From NCBI GenBank assembly GCA_019352055.1, contig JABBOB010000015.1:331-48148 (forward strand): DNA of 47,818 bases, in the 5' to 3' direction. The stretch is from Acidobacteriota bacterium. GTDB lineage: Bacteria > Actinomycetota > Actinomycetes > Actinomycetales > Microbacteriaceae. Both the position numbers and the translations under genes were made by a program. Below the pieces are notes generated by a model. The model saw nothing but the letters and a program-made list of their open reading frames with translations, did not search any database and was not told the origin of the DNA. Numbering within the stretch: the first letter of the stretch is position 1; each line of letters starts with the position of its first letter. Shown here piece after piece: positions 39,030-47,591 of this stretch.

Positions 39030-39626
39030 TCAGCGCTTGAGCGCGTCCGCGCGGTCGACGAGCGCCCAGGCCCCGCGGAGCAGGAGCGCGGCGAGGGCGG
39101 CCTTGACGAGACCGCCGACGACGAACGGGACGAGCCCGCCCTGGAGGGTCTGCAGCCAGGTCAGGTCCAGGGCGACCTTCAACCAGGGGAGCCCCACCAG
39201 GAACACGACGACCGAGCCGCCGACGAACGCCAGCAGCCCCCGCGCGAGCCCTCGCTCCCAGCGGTGCTGCGCGAGCCAGCCGGTGAACGCGGCCGCGAGC
39301 ACGAAGCCGACGATGTACCCGCCGGTCGGGCCGAGCAGCACGGCGGTCCCCGCCGTGTGGTCCGAGAAGATCGGCGCGCCGAGCGCACCGGCGAGGGCGT
39401 AGAGCGCCATCGACACCGCGCCGCGCGTGGCGCCGAGCGAGGCCCCGACGAGCAGGACCGCCAGCGTCTGGCCGGTGACGGGGACCGGCCAGAGCGGGAC
39501 CGCCAGCTGGGCGAGCGCCGCGGTGAGCGCCGCGCCTCCGACGACGAGCGCCGCATCGGTCGCGACCGACCGGGGGAGGACGCGGTCCGCGAGGACCGGG
39601 CGGGAGGGGGCGAGGGACAGCGACAC
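39030..39626 (-). CDS. bioY: Biotin transporter BioY (ECF substrate-binding component)
   Basis: A 198-residue membrane protein with about six helices that binds biotin for uptake. The family signature VPVTGQTLAVLLVGASLGATRGAVSMALYALAGALGAPIF is clear, followed by LLGPTGGYIVGFVLAA. ATPase and T-components (bioM, bioN) are not adjacent, so it works alone or with a shared ECF module elsewhere. The GTG at 39626 has AAGGAG upstream. It is divergent from the ABC-F gene, and the two promoters appear to overlap. I saw no BirA/BioR-type operator by eye. Confidence 0.93.
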   Translation of the reverse strand: MSLSLAPSRPVLADRVLPRSVATDAALVVGGAALTAALAQLAVPLWPVPVTGQTLAVLLVGASLGATRGAVSMALYALAGALGAPIFSDHTAGTAVLLGPTGGYIVGFVLAAAFTGWLAQHRWERGLARGLLAFVGGSVVVFLVGLPWLKVALDLTWLQTLQGGLVPFVVGGLVKAALAALLLRGAWALVDRADALKR

Positions 39627-39668
39627 CGGGCGGCTCCTTCTGCGGCCGACGAGCTGCCGGCGCAGAAC

Positions 39669-39675
39669 TACACTA
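39669..39675. promoter_or_regulatory. Overlapping divergent -10 elements for bioY and the ABC-F gene
   Basis: TACACT on the plus strand (39669-39674) and TAGTGT on the minus strand (39670-39675) share five bases. Each is 44-100 nt from its gene start. The two promoters would compete if both are used. A second plus-strand candidate, TAGCGT, is at 39737-39742. Confidence 0.35.
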
Positions 39676-39773
39676 AAGGGCTGCCAGGACCGCTGATCTG
39701 TGTCTCATCCACAAGCTCCCGGCCCGATCGCCGTCGATAGCGTCCAAGTCGACCATCTTCAAAGGAGCCCGTC

Positions 39774-41372
39774 ATGCTCGCTGTGCACGGCCTCGAGATC
39801 ACCGTCGGCGCTCGCCGGCTCATGGCCGATGTCGAGTTCCGCGTCTCCGACGGCGACAAGGTCGGGCTCGTGGGCCGCAACGGCGCCGGCAAGACCACGC
39901 TGACGAAGGTGCTCGCGGGCGACCTGCAGCCGGCGGACGGTCGCGTGGAGCGCTGGGGCGAGATCGGCTACCTGCCGCAGGACCCGCGTGCCGGCGACCC
40001 CGAGCAGCTCGCTCGCACCCGCATCCTGGACGCCCGCGGGCTCGGGACGGTCACGCTCCAGATGGCGGAGGCCACCGAGCGCATGGGGTCGGCCGACCCG
40101 GTCGTGGCGGAGAAGGCGATCAACCGCTACGCGGCGCTCGAGGAGGAGTTCCTCGCCCGTGGCGGCTACGCCGCGGAGGCGGAGGCGGCGTCGATCTCCT
40201 CCAACCTGTCGCTGCCGGACCGGATCCTCGACCAGCCGCTGAAGACCCTGTCCGGCGGGCAGCGCCGCCGGATCGAGCTGGCGCGCATCCTCTTCTCCGA
40301 CGCCCGCACGCTGATCCTGGACGAGCCGACGAACCACCTCGACGCGGACTCCGTGATCTGGCTGCGCGACTTCCTGAAGCAGTACCGGGGCGGCGTGATC
40401 GTGATCAGCCACGACGTCGATCTCGTCGGCGAGGTCGTGAACCGCGTCTTCTACCTGGACGCGAACCGGCAGGTGCTGGACGTCTACAACATGGGCTGGC
40501 GGCAGTATCTGAAGCAGCGCGAGGGCGACGAGCAGCGGCGCAAGCGAGAGCGGCAGAACGCCGAGAAGAAGGCGGGGGCGCTGCAGCTGCAGGCGGCCAA
40601 GATGGGCGCGAAGGCCACCAAGGCGGTCGCGGCCCAGAACATGGTGCGTCGCGCCGAGCGCCTCCTGTCGGGGCTCGAGGAGGTCCGCCAGGTGGAACGC
40701 GTCGCCAAGCTGCGGTTCCCCGATCCTGCGCCCTCCGGCAAGACGCCGCTCATGGCCTCGGACCTCTCGAAGTCCTACGGTTCGCTCGAGATCTTCTCCG
40801 CGGTCGACCTGGCGATCGACCGCGGTTCGAAGGTCGTCATCCTCGGGCTGAACGGTGCGGGCAAGACGACGCTGCTCCGCATCCTGGCCGGCGTCGACCA
40901 GCCCGACACGGGGCAGCTCGAGCCCGGCTACGGGCTCCGCATCGGGTACTACGCGCAGGAGCACGAGACCATCGACGTCAAGCGCTCGGTGCTCGAGAAC
41001 ATGGTGTCCGCCGCACCGAACCTCACCTCGACGGAGGCGCGGCGCGTGCTCGGCTCGTTCCTGTTCACCGGCGACGACGGCGACAAGCCGGCCGGGGTGC
41101 TGTCCGGCGGCGAGAAGACCCGGCTCGCCCTCGCGATGCTGGTCGTCTCCGCGGCGAACGTGCTGCTGCTCGACGAGCCGACAAACAACCTCGACCCCGC
41201 CAGTCGTGAGGAGATCCTCGGCGCGCTCGCGAACTACACCGGAGCGGTGGTGCTCGTGAGCCACGACGAGGGCGCCGTGGAGGCGCTGAACCCGGAGCGC
41301 GTGCTGATCATGCCGGACGGCACCGAGGACCTGTGGACCCCCGAGTACGCGGAGCTCATCAGCGTCAGCTAG
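39774..41372 (+). CDS. ABC-F family ATPase (ribosome-associated type)
   Basis: A 532-residue soluble protein with two ABC ATPase domains and no membrane part. Domain 1 has Walker A GRNGAGKTT, signature LSGGQRRRIEL, and LILDEPTNHLD; domain 2 has GLNGAGKTT, LSGGEKTRLAL, and LLLDEPTNNLD. Between them is the charged linker (KQREGDEQRRKRERQNAEKKAG, with a second half to about residue 310) that in ABC-F proteins reaches into the ribosome. Family roles are translation factor or antibiotic protection; which applies here is not visible, and no resistance neighbours exist. The ATG at 39774 follows AAAGGAG. It converges on SURF1, 6 nt apart. Confidence 0.92.
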   Translation: MLAVHGLEITVGARRLMADVEFRVSDGDKVGLVGRNGAGKTTLTKVLAGDLQPADGRVERWGEIGYLPQDPRAGDPEQLARTRILDARGLGTVTLQMAEATERMGSADPVVAEKAINRYAALEEEFLARGGYAAEAEAASISSNLSLPDRILDQPLKTLSGGQRRRIELARILFSDARTLILDEPTNHLDADSVIWLRDFLKQYRGGVIVISHDVDLVGEVVNRVFYLDANRQVLDVYNMGWRQYLKQREGDEQRRKRERQNAEKKAGALQLQAAKMGAKATKAVAAQNMVRRAERLLSGLEEVRQVERVAKLRFPDPAPSGKTPLMASDLSKSYGSLEIFSAVDLAIDRGSKVVILGLNGAGKTTLLRILAGVDQPDTGQLEPGYGLRIGYYAQEHETIDVKRSVLENMVSAAPNLTSTEARRVLGSFLFTGDDGDKPAGVLSGGEKTRLALAMLVVSAANVLLLDEPTNNLDPASREEILGALANYTGAVVLVSHDEGAVEALNPERVLIMPDGTEDLWTPEYAELISVS

Positions 41373-41378
41373 GTCCCG

Positions 41379-42242
41379 TCACCTCGTGCGGGTGAGCTCG
41401 TCCTCGACGGCCTCGTCGGAAGGAGCTCGCTTCGAGCGGCGCACCTCGGCGCGCTCCTCCGCAGCGGTGACGACCTCGTCGCCGGTGTCGAGGAGGTCGC
41501 GGCGGATCGACCAGCCGAGCGCACCGAAGCCGAGCAGCGCGAAGACGATCCACTGGATCGCGTACGACAGGTGGGTGCCCTCGTCGACCCCGGTGCTGGC
41601 GGCCTGCGGCTCGATCCGCTGCGGCGTGCTCGCCGGGGCGGGCGACTCCGACCGCACCTGGCCGTACGCCCCGGTGTAGGTCGTCGCGCGAACGTCCTTC
41701 GCGACCTGCTGCAGATCGATCGAGGGGATCTCGCCCGACGGCGCCGTGCGGCCCGCCAGCGGACCCTCGTCGCTCTGGAGGCGCGCCAGCACGGTCACGG
41801 TGCCGGACGGGGCAGCAGGCACGGAGTCGGGCCGATCCTGCTTCGTCCCGACCGGGACCCAGCCCCGATCGAGCACGAACACCGAGCCGTCGGCGAGCCG
41901 GAGGGGGGTCAGCACCTCGAAGCCCGGGTCGCCGTTGGGGTCCACCCGGTTGCGCACGAGCAGCTGGTCCTGAGCGAGGTAGGTGCCCTGCACCCGAACC
42001 GTCCGCCACTGCAGCGTCGATCGCCAGGCGGTCGTCGAGGTCAGCAGGTCGGTGAGGGGGACCGGAGCCGCGGACGCGTTGTGCGAGATCAGCGCGTTCG
42101 CCGCGGCGGTCTCGGCGCGTCGGGAGAACTGCCACCAGGACAGCAGCCCGCAACCGATCGCGAACGCGACGGCGAGGGCGAGATAGCGGTACCAGCGGCC
42201 GTCGGAGACGAGTGCTCTGAGGATCCGGCCGAACTGCTCCAC
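41379..42242 (-). CDS. SURF1 family cytochrome oxidase biogenesis protein
   Basis: A 287-residue membrane protein with one helix near each end (about residues 18-36 and 225-245) and an extracytoplasmic domain between, the SURF1 topology. The family pattern includes WWQFSRR after helix 1, WRTVRVQGTYL, DPGFEVLTPLRL, VLDRGWVPVG and, at the second helix, HLSYAIQWIVFALLGFG. SURF1 helps insert heme A into aa3 oxidase subunit I, matching ctaBA elsewhere in the window. A charged cytosolic tail of about 40 residues follows. The GTG at 42242 lies 7 nt after the preceding small gene. Confidence 0.92.
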   Translation of the reverse strand: MEQFGRILRALVSDGRWYRYLALAVAFAIGCGLLSWWQFSRRAETAAANALISHNASAAPVPLTDLLTSTTAWRSTLQWRTVRVQGTYLAQDQLLVRNRVDPNGDPGFEVLTPLRLADGSVFVLDRGWVPVGTKQDRPDSVPAAPSGTVTVLARLQSDEGPLAGRTAPSGEIPSIDLQQVAKDVRATTYTGAYGQVRSESPAPASTPQRIEPQAASTGVDEGTHLSYAIQWIVFALLGFGALGWSIRRDLLDTGDEVVTAAEERAEVRRSKRAPSDEAVEDELTRTR

Positions 42243-42249
42243 GGGGCCG

Positions 42250-42468
42250 TCAGCGTACCGGGTCGGCCGGTGCGCCGAGCGCCTTCACCTCGAGCGGGAA
42301 GGCGCGGGCCGCGAGGAAGTCGCGGAGCACGGCGACGTGCTCGTCGCAGGCGAGCCACACCTTGACTCGATCGCCGGCGTGGATCCGGGGGTTGCGCCAC
42401 TCGATCGCACTCGTCGCCGGGGCCCGGCAGCCGGCACGGGAGCAGGTGTGCCGGGCGGGTGCGCTCAC
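42250..42468 (-). CDS. Small Cys/His protein of unknown function
   Basis: A 72-residue soluble protein not seen as a named family. It carries C9-x4-C14 (TCSRAGC) and C41-x2-H44 (LACDEH), a spacing that could bind one zinc or iron, around a mostly beta-looking core (SAIEWRNPRIHAGDRVKVWLA). I recall similar short proteins beside DUF3099 and SURF1 genes in Actinobacteria, annotated as hypothetical. Its GTG start overlaps the DUF3099 stop by 4 nt (GTGA), and its stop is 7 nt before SURF1, so the three genes look translationally linked. A role in oxidase maturation is a guess from context. Confidence 0.75.
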   Translation of the reverse strand: MSAPARHTCSRAGCRAPATSAIEWRNPRIHAGDRVKVWLACDEHVAVLRDFLAARAFPLEVKALGAPADPVR

Positions 42469-42749
42469 TCGATCCGCTTCGGCTCGATCGCAGCCTGCGG
42501 GAGCGGGCCCGGGGCGATGGCGACCGTGCCGATCCTCGATCCGGCGTTCGCGAGGACCACGGCGATGTAGGGCAGCACGACCGCGCCGATGCCGAACACG
42601 ATCTTCAGCTCCCACGGCACGAAGAACACGAGGATCAGGCACGCCATGCGAAGGGACATGGCGGTGGAGTACTGACGCATGCGCTTCTTCCGGTCGTCGA
42701 CCGGTGATGCTGGGAGGGCAGTCGCGGACTGCACGGCGTTCTGTGCCAC
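42465..42749 (-). CDS. DUF3099 domain membrane protein
   Basis: A 94-residue protein with two closely spaced hydrophobic helices (about residues 32-46 and 49-68), joined by a tight turn WELKIVFG. The conserved start of the domain is RKKRMRQYSTAMSLRMACLIL. The family is actinobacterial and of unknown function. It is first in a minus-strand operon with the small Cys/His protein and SURF1. The GTG at 42749 lies 9 nt after TAGGTT on that strand, close to the leaderless pattern seen elsewhere. Confidence 0.85.
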   Translation of the reverse strand: MAQNAVQSATALPASPVDDRKKRMRQYSTAMSLRMACLILVFFVPWELKIVFGIGAVVLPYIAVVLANAGSRIGTVAIAPGPLPQAAIEPKRIE

Positions 42750-42796
42750 GGTCCTGCAAACCTACGCCGCCGGAGCGACGCACGACACCCGATCAG

Positions 42797-42802
42797 TAGG
42801 CT
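42797..42802 (+). promoter_or_regulatory. -10 element for fabG
   Basis: TAGGCT, 30 nt before the fabG TTG, with AAGGAG in the leader at 42819-42824. The arrangement is nearly identical to that of sodA. Confidence 0.45.
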
Positions 42803-42832
42803 CTCGGAAGCCTCGCGGAAGGAGACGCCCCC

Positions 42833-43540
42833 TTGACCCAGCGCACCGTCCTCGTGACCGGCGGCAACCGCGGCATCGGCCGCGCGATCGCGCTCGCGTT
42901 CGCCGCAGACGGCCACCGGGTCGCCATCACGTCCAGGAGCGGATCGGGGCCCGAAGGCGTGCTGTCCGTGCAGGCCGACGTCACGGACGCGGCGTCCCTC
43001 GACGCGGCCTTCCGCGTCGTGGAGGCCGAGCTCGGGACCGTGGAGGTCGTCGTCGCGAACGCCGGCATCACCAAGGACACGTTGCTCCTCCGGATGAGCG
43101 AGGAGGACTTCGACTCCGTCGTCGCGACGAACCTGGGTGGTGCGTTCCGGGTCGTGAAGCGCGCCTCCAAGGGCATGCTCCGTGCCCGGTTCGGCCGCGT
43201 CATCCTGATCTCGAGCGTCGTCGGGATGCTCGGCTCCGCCGGCCAGGTGAACTACGCCTCCTCGAAGGCGGCGCTCGTGGGGTTCGCCCGCTCGCTCACC
43301 CGCGAGCTCGGAGCCCGCGGCATCACCGCGAACGTCGTGGCCCCGGGGTTCATCGAGTCGGACATGACGGCGGCGCTGCCGGACGACCAGCAGAAGGACT
43401 ACCTCGGCCGGATCCCGGCCGCCCGCTTCGGTTCGGGCGACGACGTCGCCAAGGCCGTCGTCTGGCTCGCCTCCGACGACGCGTCCTACATCTCCGGCGC
43501 GATCATCCCGGTCGACGGCGGCCTCGGCATGGGCCACTAG
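42833..43540 (+). CDS. fabG: 3-oxoacyl-ACP reductase FabG-like short-chain dehydrogenase
   Basis: A 235-residue short-chain dehydrogenase/reductase. The cofactor loop TGGNRGIG is at residues 9-16, NAGI at 77-80, and the catalytic Ser128, Tyr141 and Lys145 sit in ISSVVGMLGSAGQVNYASSK. SRS at 34-36 after the second strand suggests NADP. The C-terminal SGAIIPVDGGLGMGH is typical of FabG-like reductases of fatty acid synthesis. It is shorter than E. coli FabG and alone, not in a fab cluster, so another ketone substrate is possible. A TTG start is taken because AAGGAG is 8 nt upstream. Confidence 0.85.
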   Translation: MTQRTVLVTGGNRGIGRAIALAFAADGHRVAITSRSGSGPEGVLSVQADVTDAASLDAAFRVVEAELGTVEVVVANAGITKDTLLLRMSEEDFDSVVATNLGGAFRVVKRASKGMLRARFGRVILISSVVGMLGSAGQVNYASSKAALVGFARSLTRELGARGITANVVAPGFIESDMTAALPDDQQKDYLGRIPAARFGSGDDVAKAVVWLASDDASYISGAIIPVDGGLGMGH

Positions 43541-43546
43541 CCCCGC

Positions 43547-44167
43547 TCAGAGCAGGCCGATCACCGGACGCAGCGACCGGCCGGGCAGGCACACGTCCGC
43601 CTGCGCCCGGACCGCCGGCTTCGCGTCGAACGCGACCGACAGCGTGGCCGCGGACATCATCAGCAGGTCGTTCGCTCCGTCGCCGATCGCCATCGTGCGG
43701 TCCGCGCCGAGCTCCTCGGCCCACCGGAGGAGGCGCTCGCGCTTCTCGTCGGCGTCGACGATCGCGCCGAGGAGCCTGCCCGTCAGCACGCCTCCTGCGA
43801 TCTCGAGGTCGTTCGCGTGTCGGCGATCGAGCCCCAGCTCCACGGCGAGCGGGTCGAGGACCTGCCGGAAGCCGCCGGAGACGGCGCCGACGACCCCGCC
43901 GGATCCATGGATCGCGGCGATGAGGTCGGGCACGCCGTCGGTGACCGTGACGCGGGCTCCCACCTCCTCGAGCACGCTCGCCGGCAGTCCTTCGAGCAGC
44001 GCGACGCGGCGGGTGAGGCTGCCCGCGAAGTCGAGATCCCCCCGCATGGCCGCAGCCGTGATCGCGGCGACCTCACCACCGACGCCGGCGGCGTCGGCGA
44101 GCAGGTCGACGACCTCCTCGCCGATCAGCGTCGAGTCGACGTCCAGGACCACGAGGAGGCGGCTCAC
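43547..44167 (-). CDS. serB: Phosphoserine phosphatase
   Basis: A 206-residue HAD-superfamily phosphatase, last step of serine synthesis. Motif I is DVDST with nucleophile D9 and D11; motif II is GAVSGGFRQVLDPLA; motif III includes DEKRERLLRWAEELG and GDGANDLLMM. It is the short form without the N-terminal ACT domains of mycobacterial SerB2. The GTG at 44167 is 6 nt after CACGCT, which departs from the TAnnnT pattern in its first base. It converges with fabG, 6 nt between stops, and lies 19 nt after glgC on the same strand, so it may be read with glgC. Confidence 0.93.
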   Translation of the reverse strand: MSRLLVVLDVDSTLIGEEVVDLLADAAGVGGEVAAITAAAMRGDLDFAGSLTRRVALLEGLPASVLEEVGARVTVTDGVPDLIAAIHGSGGVVGAVSGGFRQVLDPLAVELGLDRRHANDLEIAGGVLTGRLLGAIVDADEKRERLLRWAEELGADRTMAIGDGANDLLMMSAATLSVAFDAKPAVRAQADVCLPGRSLRPVIGLL

Positions 44168-44186
44168 GCCACCAGCGTGGCAGAAG

Positions 44187-45428
44187 TCAGGGATCGACCC
44201 GGACGCCCTTGCCGACGACCACGATGCCGCTCTCCGTCACGGTCAGACCGCGCTCGCGGTCCCGCTCGTGCTCCACCCCGACCCTGGCGCCCTCGGCGAT
44301 CACGGCGTTCTTGTCGAGGATCGCCCGCTGGACGACGGCGCCCGCACCGATGCGGACCCGGTCGAACAGGACCGAGTCCGTCACCGACGCGCCCGACTCG
44401 ACGATCGCCCAGGGGCCCAGCACGCTGTTCTGGATCCGGGACCCGGAGAAGAGCGAGCCGGGCGACACGATCGAGTCGTGCACCACGGTGTTGTTGCCGT
44501 AGGAGTCGCGGTTGAACTTCGCCGGCGGCGAGTTGAGCGTCTGGGTGTAGATCGGCCAGCGCCGGTTGTAGAGGTTGAACACCGGCAGCGCGGACACGAG
44601 ATCCATGTGCGCGTCGTAGAACGACTCGATCGAACCCACGTCGCGCCAGTAGAAGCGGTCGCGATCCGTGGACCCCGGCACCTCGTTGCGGTTGAGGTCG
44701 TAGACGCCGGCCTCGCCGTCGGCGACGAACGCTGGGATGATGTCGCCACCCATGTCGTGCTTGGAGCCCGGACGCTCGGCGTCCGCCTCCAGCGCCGCGA
44801 TCAGCGCGTCGGTGTCGAAGACGTAGTTGCCCATCGAGGCGAGCACCTCGGTCGGCGAGTCCGGCAGCCCACGCGGATCGCTCGGCTTCTCCAGGAACTC
44901 GTGGATCTTCGTGGGGTCGTCCGGGTCGACGTCGATCACGCCGAACGCGTTGGCCAGCTCGATCGGCTGGCGGATCGCGGCGACGGTCGCCTTCCTGCCC
45001 GAGGCGATGTGCGCCTCGATCATCTGGCTGAAGTCCATCCGGTACACGTGGTCGGCACCGACCACGACGACGATGTCGGGCTGCTCGTCGCCGATGAGGT
45101 TGAGGCTCTGGAAGATCGCATCCGCGCTGCCGAGGTACCAGCGCTTGCCGAGCCGCTGCTGGGCGGGGACCGACGCCACGTACGAGTTCAGGAGGCCGGA
45201 CAGGCGCCAGGTCTCGGCGACGTGCCGGTCGAGGCTGTGCGACTTGTACTGCGTCAGGACGACGATCTGGGTGAGCCCGGAGTTCAGCAGGTTCGACAGC
45301 GCGAAGTCGATCAGGCGGTAGACCCCACCGAACGGCACGGCCGGCTTGGCCCGGTCCTCGGTCAGCGGCATGAGCCGCTTGCCCTCGCCGCCGGCGAGCA
45401 CGATGCCGAATATCTTCTTCGATGGCAT
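44187..45428 (-). CDS. glgC: Glucose-1-phosphate adenylyltransferase
   Basis: A 413-residue enzyme making ADP-glucose from ATP and glucose-1-phosphate. The N-terminal nucleotidyltransferase fold has [25 protein letters not shown], then [18 protein letters not shown] with the active-site Asp, and the substrate loop [10 protein letters not shown]. The C-terminal left-handed beta-helix ([21 protein letters not shown] and after) is the allosteric and oligomerisation domain. The ATG at 45428 has TACGGT 7 nt upstream and so appears leaderless. It is divergent from glgM, which uses its product. Confidence 0.96.
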   Translation of the reverse strand: MPSKKIFGIVLAGGEGKRLMPLTEDRAKPAVPFGGVYRLIDFALSNLLNSGLTQIVVLTQYKSHSLDRHVAETWRLSGLLNSYVASVPAQQRLGKRWYLGSADAIFQSLNLIGDEQPDIVVVVGADHVYRMDFSQMIEAHIASGRKATVAAIRQPIELANAFGVIDVDPDDPTKIHEFLEKPSDPRGLPDSPTEVLASMGNYVFDTDALIAALEADAERPGSKHDMGGDIIPAFVADGEAGVYDLNRNEVPGSTDRDRFYWRDVGSIESFYDAHMDLVSALPVFNLYNRRWPIYTQTLNSPPAKFNRDSYGNNTVVHDSIVSPGSLFSGSRIQNSVLGPWAIVESGASVTDSVLFDRVRIGAGAVVQRAILDKNAVIAEGARVGVEHERDRERGLTVTESGIVVVGKGVRVDP

Positions 45429-45435
45429 GGCGCTC

Positions 45436-45441
45436 ACCGTA
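45436..45441 (-). promoter_or_regulatory. -10 element for leaderless glgC
   Basis: TACGGT on the minus strand, 7 nt before the glgC ATG. In-frame codons upstream of it (to 45455) are therefore rejected as starts. Confidence 0.5.
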
Positions 45442-45524
45442 CTCCCAACGGACATTCGGTCATCCTGAAAATTCCCGATCAGCGTGCGGATTGGGGGCGG
45501 CTGTCCGTCGGCCGTCCCGGGGTC

Positions 45525-45530
45525 TATCGT
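45525..45530 (+). promoter_or_regulatory. -10 element for leaderless glgM
   Basis: TATCGT ends 7 nt before the GTG at 45538, which begins the family-typical [13 protein letters not shown] terminus. An in-frame codon at 45484 is rejected. Confidence 0.5.
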
Positions 45531-45537
45531 GGCGCGC

Positions 45538-46719
45538 GTGCGCGTCGATCTGCTGACGAAGGAGTACCCGCCGGAGATCTACGGAGGAGCGGGGGTGCAC
45601 GTCGCCGAGCTGACGAAGGCCCTGCGGACCCGCATCGAGGTCCAGGTGCGCTGCTTCGGCGCACCGCGCGACGAAGCCGGCGTCACCGCCTACCGCACGC
45701 CTGCCGAGCTGGACGGCGCCAACGGCTCGCTCGCCACCCTGGGCGTCGATCTGCAGATGGCGCAGGGCGCAGCGGGCGCCGACCTCGTCCACTCCCACAC
45801 CTGGTACGCCAACGCCGGCGGTCACCTCGCGCAGCTGCTGCACGGCGTGCCGCACGTCGTCACCGCGCACAGCCTCGAGCCGCTGCGGCCGTGGAAGGCC
45901 GAGCAGCTCGGCGGCGGCTACCGGATCTCGAGCGAGATCGAGCGCATCGCCTACGAGGCCGCCGATGCGGTGATCGCGGTGAGCCGGGGGATGGGCGACG
46001 ACATCCTCCGCTCCTACCCGTCGGTCGACCCGTCCCGCCTCCACGTCGTCTACAACGGCATCGACCTGAACGCGTGGCAGCCGAATCCCGACCCCGACCT
46101 GGTCCGCTCCCTCGGCGTCGACCCCGACCGGCCGACCGTGATCTTCGTGGGGCGCATCACGCGGCAGAAGGGACTGCCGTACCTGCTCCGTGCGGCCGCC
46201 GCGCTGCCGCCGGACGTGCAGCTGGTGCTGTGCGCAGGAGCACCGGACACGAAGGAGATCATGGCCGAGGTGTCCGGCCTGGTCCGCGACCTGCAGCAGG
46301 AGCGCAGCGGGGTGGTCTGGATCGAGCGGATCCTCCCTCGTGCCGAGCTGACGGCGCTGCTCACGGCCGCGGACGTCTTCGTCTGCCCATCCGTCTACGA
46401 GCCCCTCGGCATCGTGAACCTCGAGGCGATGGCGTGCGGCACGGCCGTCGTCGGCACGGCGACCGGAGGCATCCCCGAGGTCGTCGTCGACGGCGAGACC
46501 GGGTGGCTGGTGCCCATCGACCAGGTGCAGGACGGCACCGGCACGCCGACGGACCCGGAGCGCTACGTCGCCGACCTCGGACGCATCCTCAGCGCTGCCG
46601 TGCGGGACCGGGCGACGGCGGCCCGATACGGCGCGGCCGGTCGGGAACGCGCCCGCGCGGTGTTCGACTGGGACGCCATCGCCGCGCAGACCGTGGAGAT
46701 CTACCGCTCGCTGGTGTGA
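45538..46719 (+). CDS. glgM: GT4 glucosyltransferase GlgM (GlgA-like), probable maltose-1-phosphate synthase
   Basis: A 393-residue GT-B glycosyltransferase that uses ADP-glucose. The N terminus [18 protein letters not shown] has the GGAG-type ADP-glucose loop; [35 protein letters not shown] and [11 protein letters not shown] follow; the donor-binding Glu pair is in [16 protein letters not shown]. It is about the size and close in sequence to M. tuberculosis Rv1212c, renamed GlgM because it joins ADP-glucose to glucose-1-phosphate giving maltose-1-phosphate. Many databases still call it glycogen synthase GlgA. Product type is inferred. It is divergent from glgC, with 109 bp between start codons. 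Confidence 0.88.
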   Translation: MRVDLLTKEYPPEIYGGAGVHVAELTKALRTRIEVQVRCFGAPRDEAGVTAYRTPAELDGANGSLATLGVDLQMAQGAAGADLVHSHTWYANAGGHLAQLLHGVPHVVTAHSLEPLRPWKAEQLGGGYRISSEIERIAYEAADAVIAVSRGMGDDILRSYPSVDPSRLHVVYNGIDLNAWQPNPDPDLVRSLGVDPDRPTVIFVGRITRQKGLPYLLRAAAALPPDVQLVLCAGAPDTKEIMAEVSGLVRDLQQERSGVVWIERILPRAELTALLTAADVFVCPSVYEPLGIVNLEAMACGTAVVGTATGGIPEVVVDGETGWLVPIDQVQDGTGTPTDPERYVADLGRILSAAVRDRATAARYGAAGRERARAVFDWDAIAAQTVEIYRSLV

Positions 46720-46753
46720 CCGCGGCTGCAGGGACCAGGGGCCTCGCTGGCCG

Positions 46754-46759
46754 TAGGGT
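46754..46759 (+). promoter_or_regulatory. -10 element for the leaderless ABC ATPase gene
   Basis: TAGGGT ends 7 nt before the ATG at 46767; no ribosome binding site lies between them. Confidence 0.5.
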
Positions 46760-46766
46760 TGCAGCC

Positions 46767-47558
46767 ATGCCTGTGGTGCTCCAGTTCTCCGACGTCACGC
46801 TGACCCGGGGAACCACCACGATCCTCGACCACGTGTCGTGGGCGGTCGACAGCGCCGAGCGATGGGTGGTGCTCGGCCCGAACGGCGCAGGGAAGACGAC
46901 GCTCCTGCAGCTCGCGTCGGCGCTGATGCACCCGACGCGCGGCACCGTGCAGGTGCTCGACGCCGAGCTCGGGAAGACCGACGTCTTCGAGATCCGACCG
47001 CGCATCGGCTTCGCTTCCAGCGCGATGGCCAAGCGCATCCCGCCGTCGGAGGCGGTGCTCGACGTCGTGCTCACCGCCGCCTACTCGGTCACGGGGCGCT
47101 GGAACGAGCAGTACGAGGACATCGACGTCCGGCGCGCCAACCGCGTGCTCGCCGAGTGGCGCCTCGATCACCTCGCCGACCGCCGCTTCGGCGACCTGTC
47201 CGACGGCGAGCAGAAGCGGGTCCAGATCGCACGGTCCGTGATGACGGACCCGGAGCTCCTGCTGCTGGACGAGCCCGCCGCGAGCCTCGATCTCGGCGCG
47301 CGGGAGGAGCTGCTCCAGCTCCTCGGCGGTTACGCGAGCGCGCCCCTCGCCCCGGGGATGGTGATGGTGACCCACCACGTCGAGGAGATCCCGCTCGGGT
47401 TCACGCACGCGCTGCTGCTCAAGCACGGCGCGGTGGTCGCCGCCGGGCCGATCGCGGAGACCATCACGTCCGAGGCAATCGGTGCGACGTTCGGGCTGGC
47501 GGTCGAGATCTCCGAGCGCGACGGCCGCTACGCGGCCCGTGCGGTCGCCGGGTCCTGA
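46767..47558 (+). CDS. Orphan ABC transporter ATP-binding protein
   Basis: A 263-residue single ABC ATPase. Walker A is GPNGAGKTT, the signature is LSDGEQKRVQIARS with Asp in place of the second residue Gly, Walker B is LLLLDEPAASLD, and the switch His lies in VTHHVEEIPLGFTHALLL, a string typical of the YlmA/ModF-like group. The C-terminal 30 residues are variable. No permease or binding protein is adjacent, so its transporter partner, if any, is elsewhere. It starts 47 nt after glgM with its own promoter. The 140-bp gap that follows leads to rpmE2. Confidence 0.85.
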   Translation: MPVVLQFSDVTLTRGTTTILDHVSWAVDSAERWVVLGPNGAGKTTLLQLASALMHPTRGTVQVLDAELGKTDVFEIRPRIGFASSAMAKRIPPSEAVLDVVLTAAYSVTGRWNEQYEDIDVRRANRVLAEWRLDHLADRRFGDLSDGEQKRVQIARSVMTDPELLLLDEPAASLDLGAREELLQLLGGYASAPLAPGMVMVTHHVEEIPLGFTHALLLKHGAVVAAGPIAETITSEAIGATFGLAVEISERDGRYAARAVAGS

Positions 47559-47579
47559 CCCGCATCCTCCGCGCTCTGC

Positions 47580-47585
47580 TACCAT
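47580..47585 (+). promoter_or_regulatory. -10 element for rpmE2
   Basis: TACCAT, 113 nt before the rpmE2 ATG, would start a leader of about 107 nt near 47592. Confidence 0.4.
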
Positions 47586-47591
47586 CGACGG

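Noticed and set aside
46724-46766. GGCTGCA ... TGCAGCC inverted repeat around the orphan ABC ATPase promoter
   Set aside because: Seven-base arms 29 nt apart are expected by chance at this GC content, and nothing else supports an operator.
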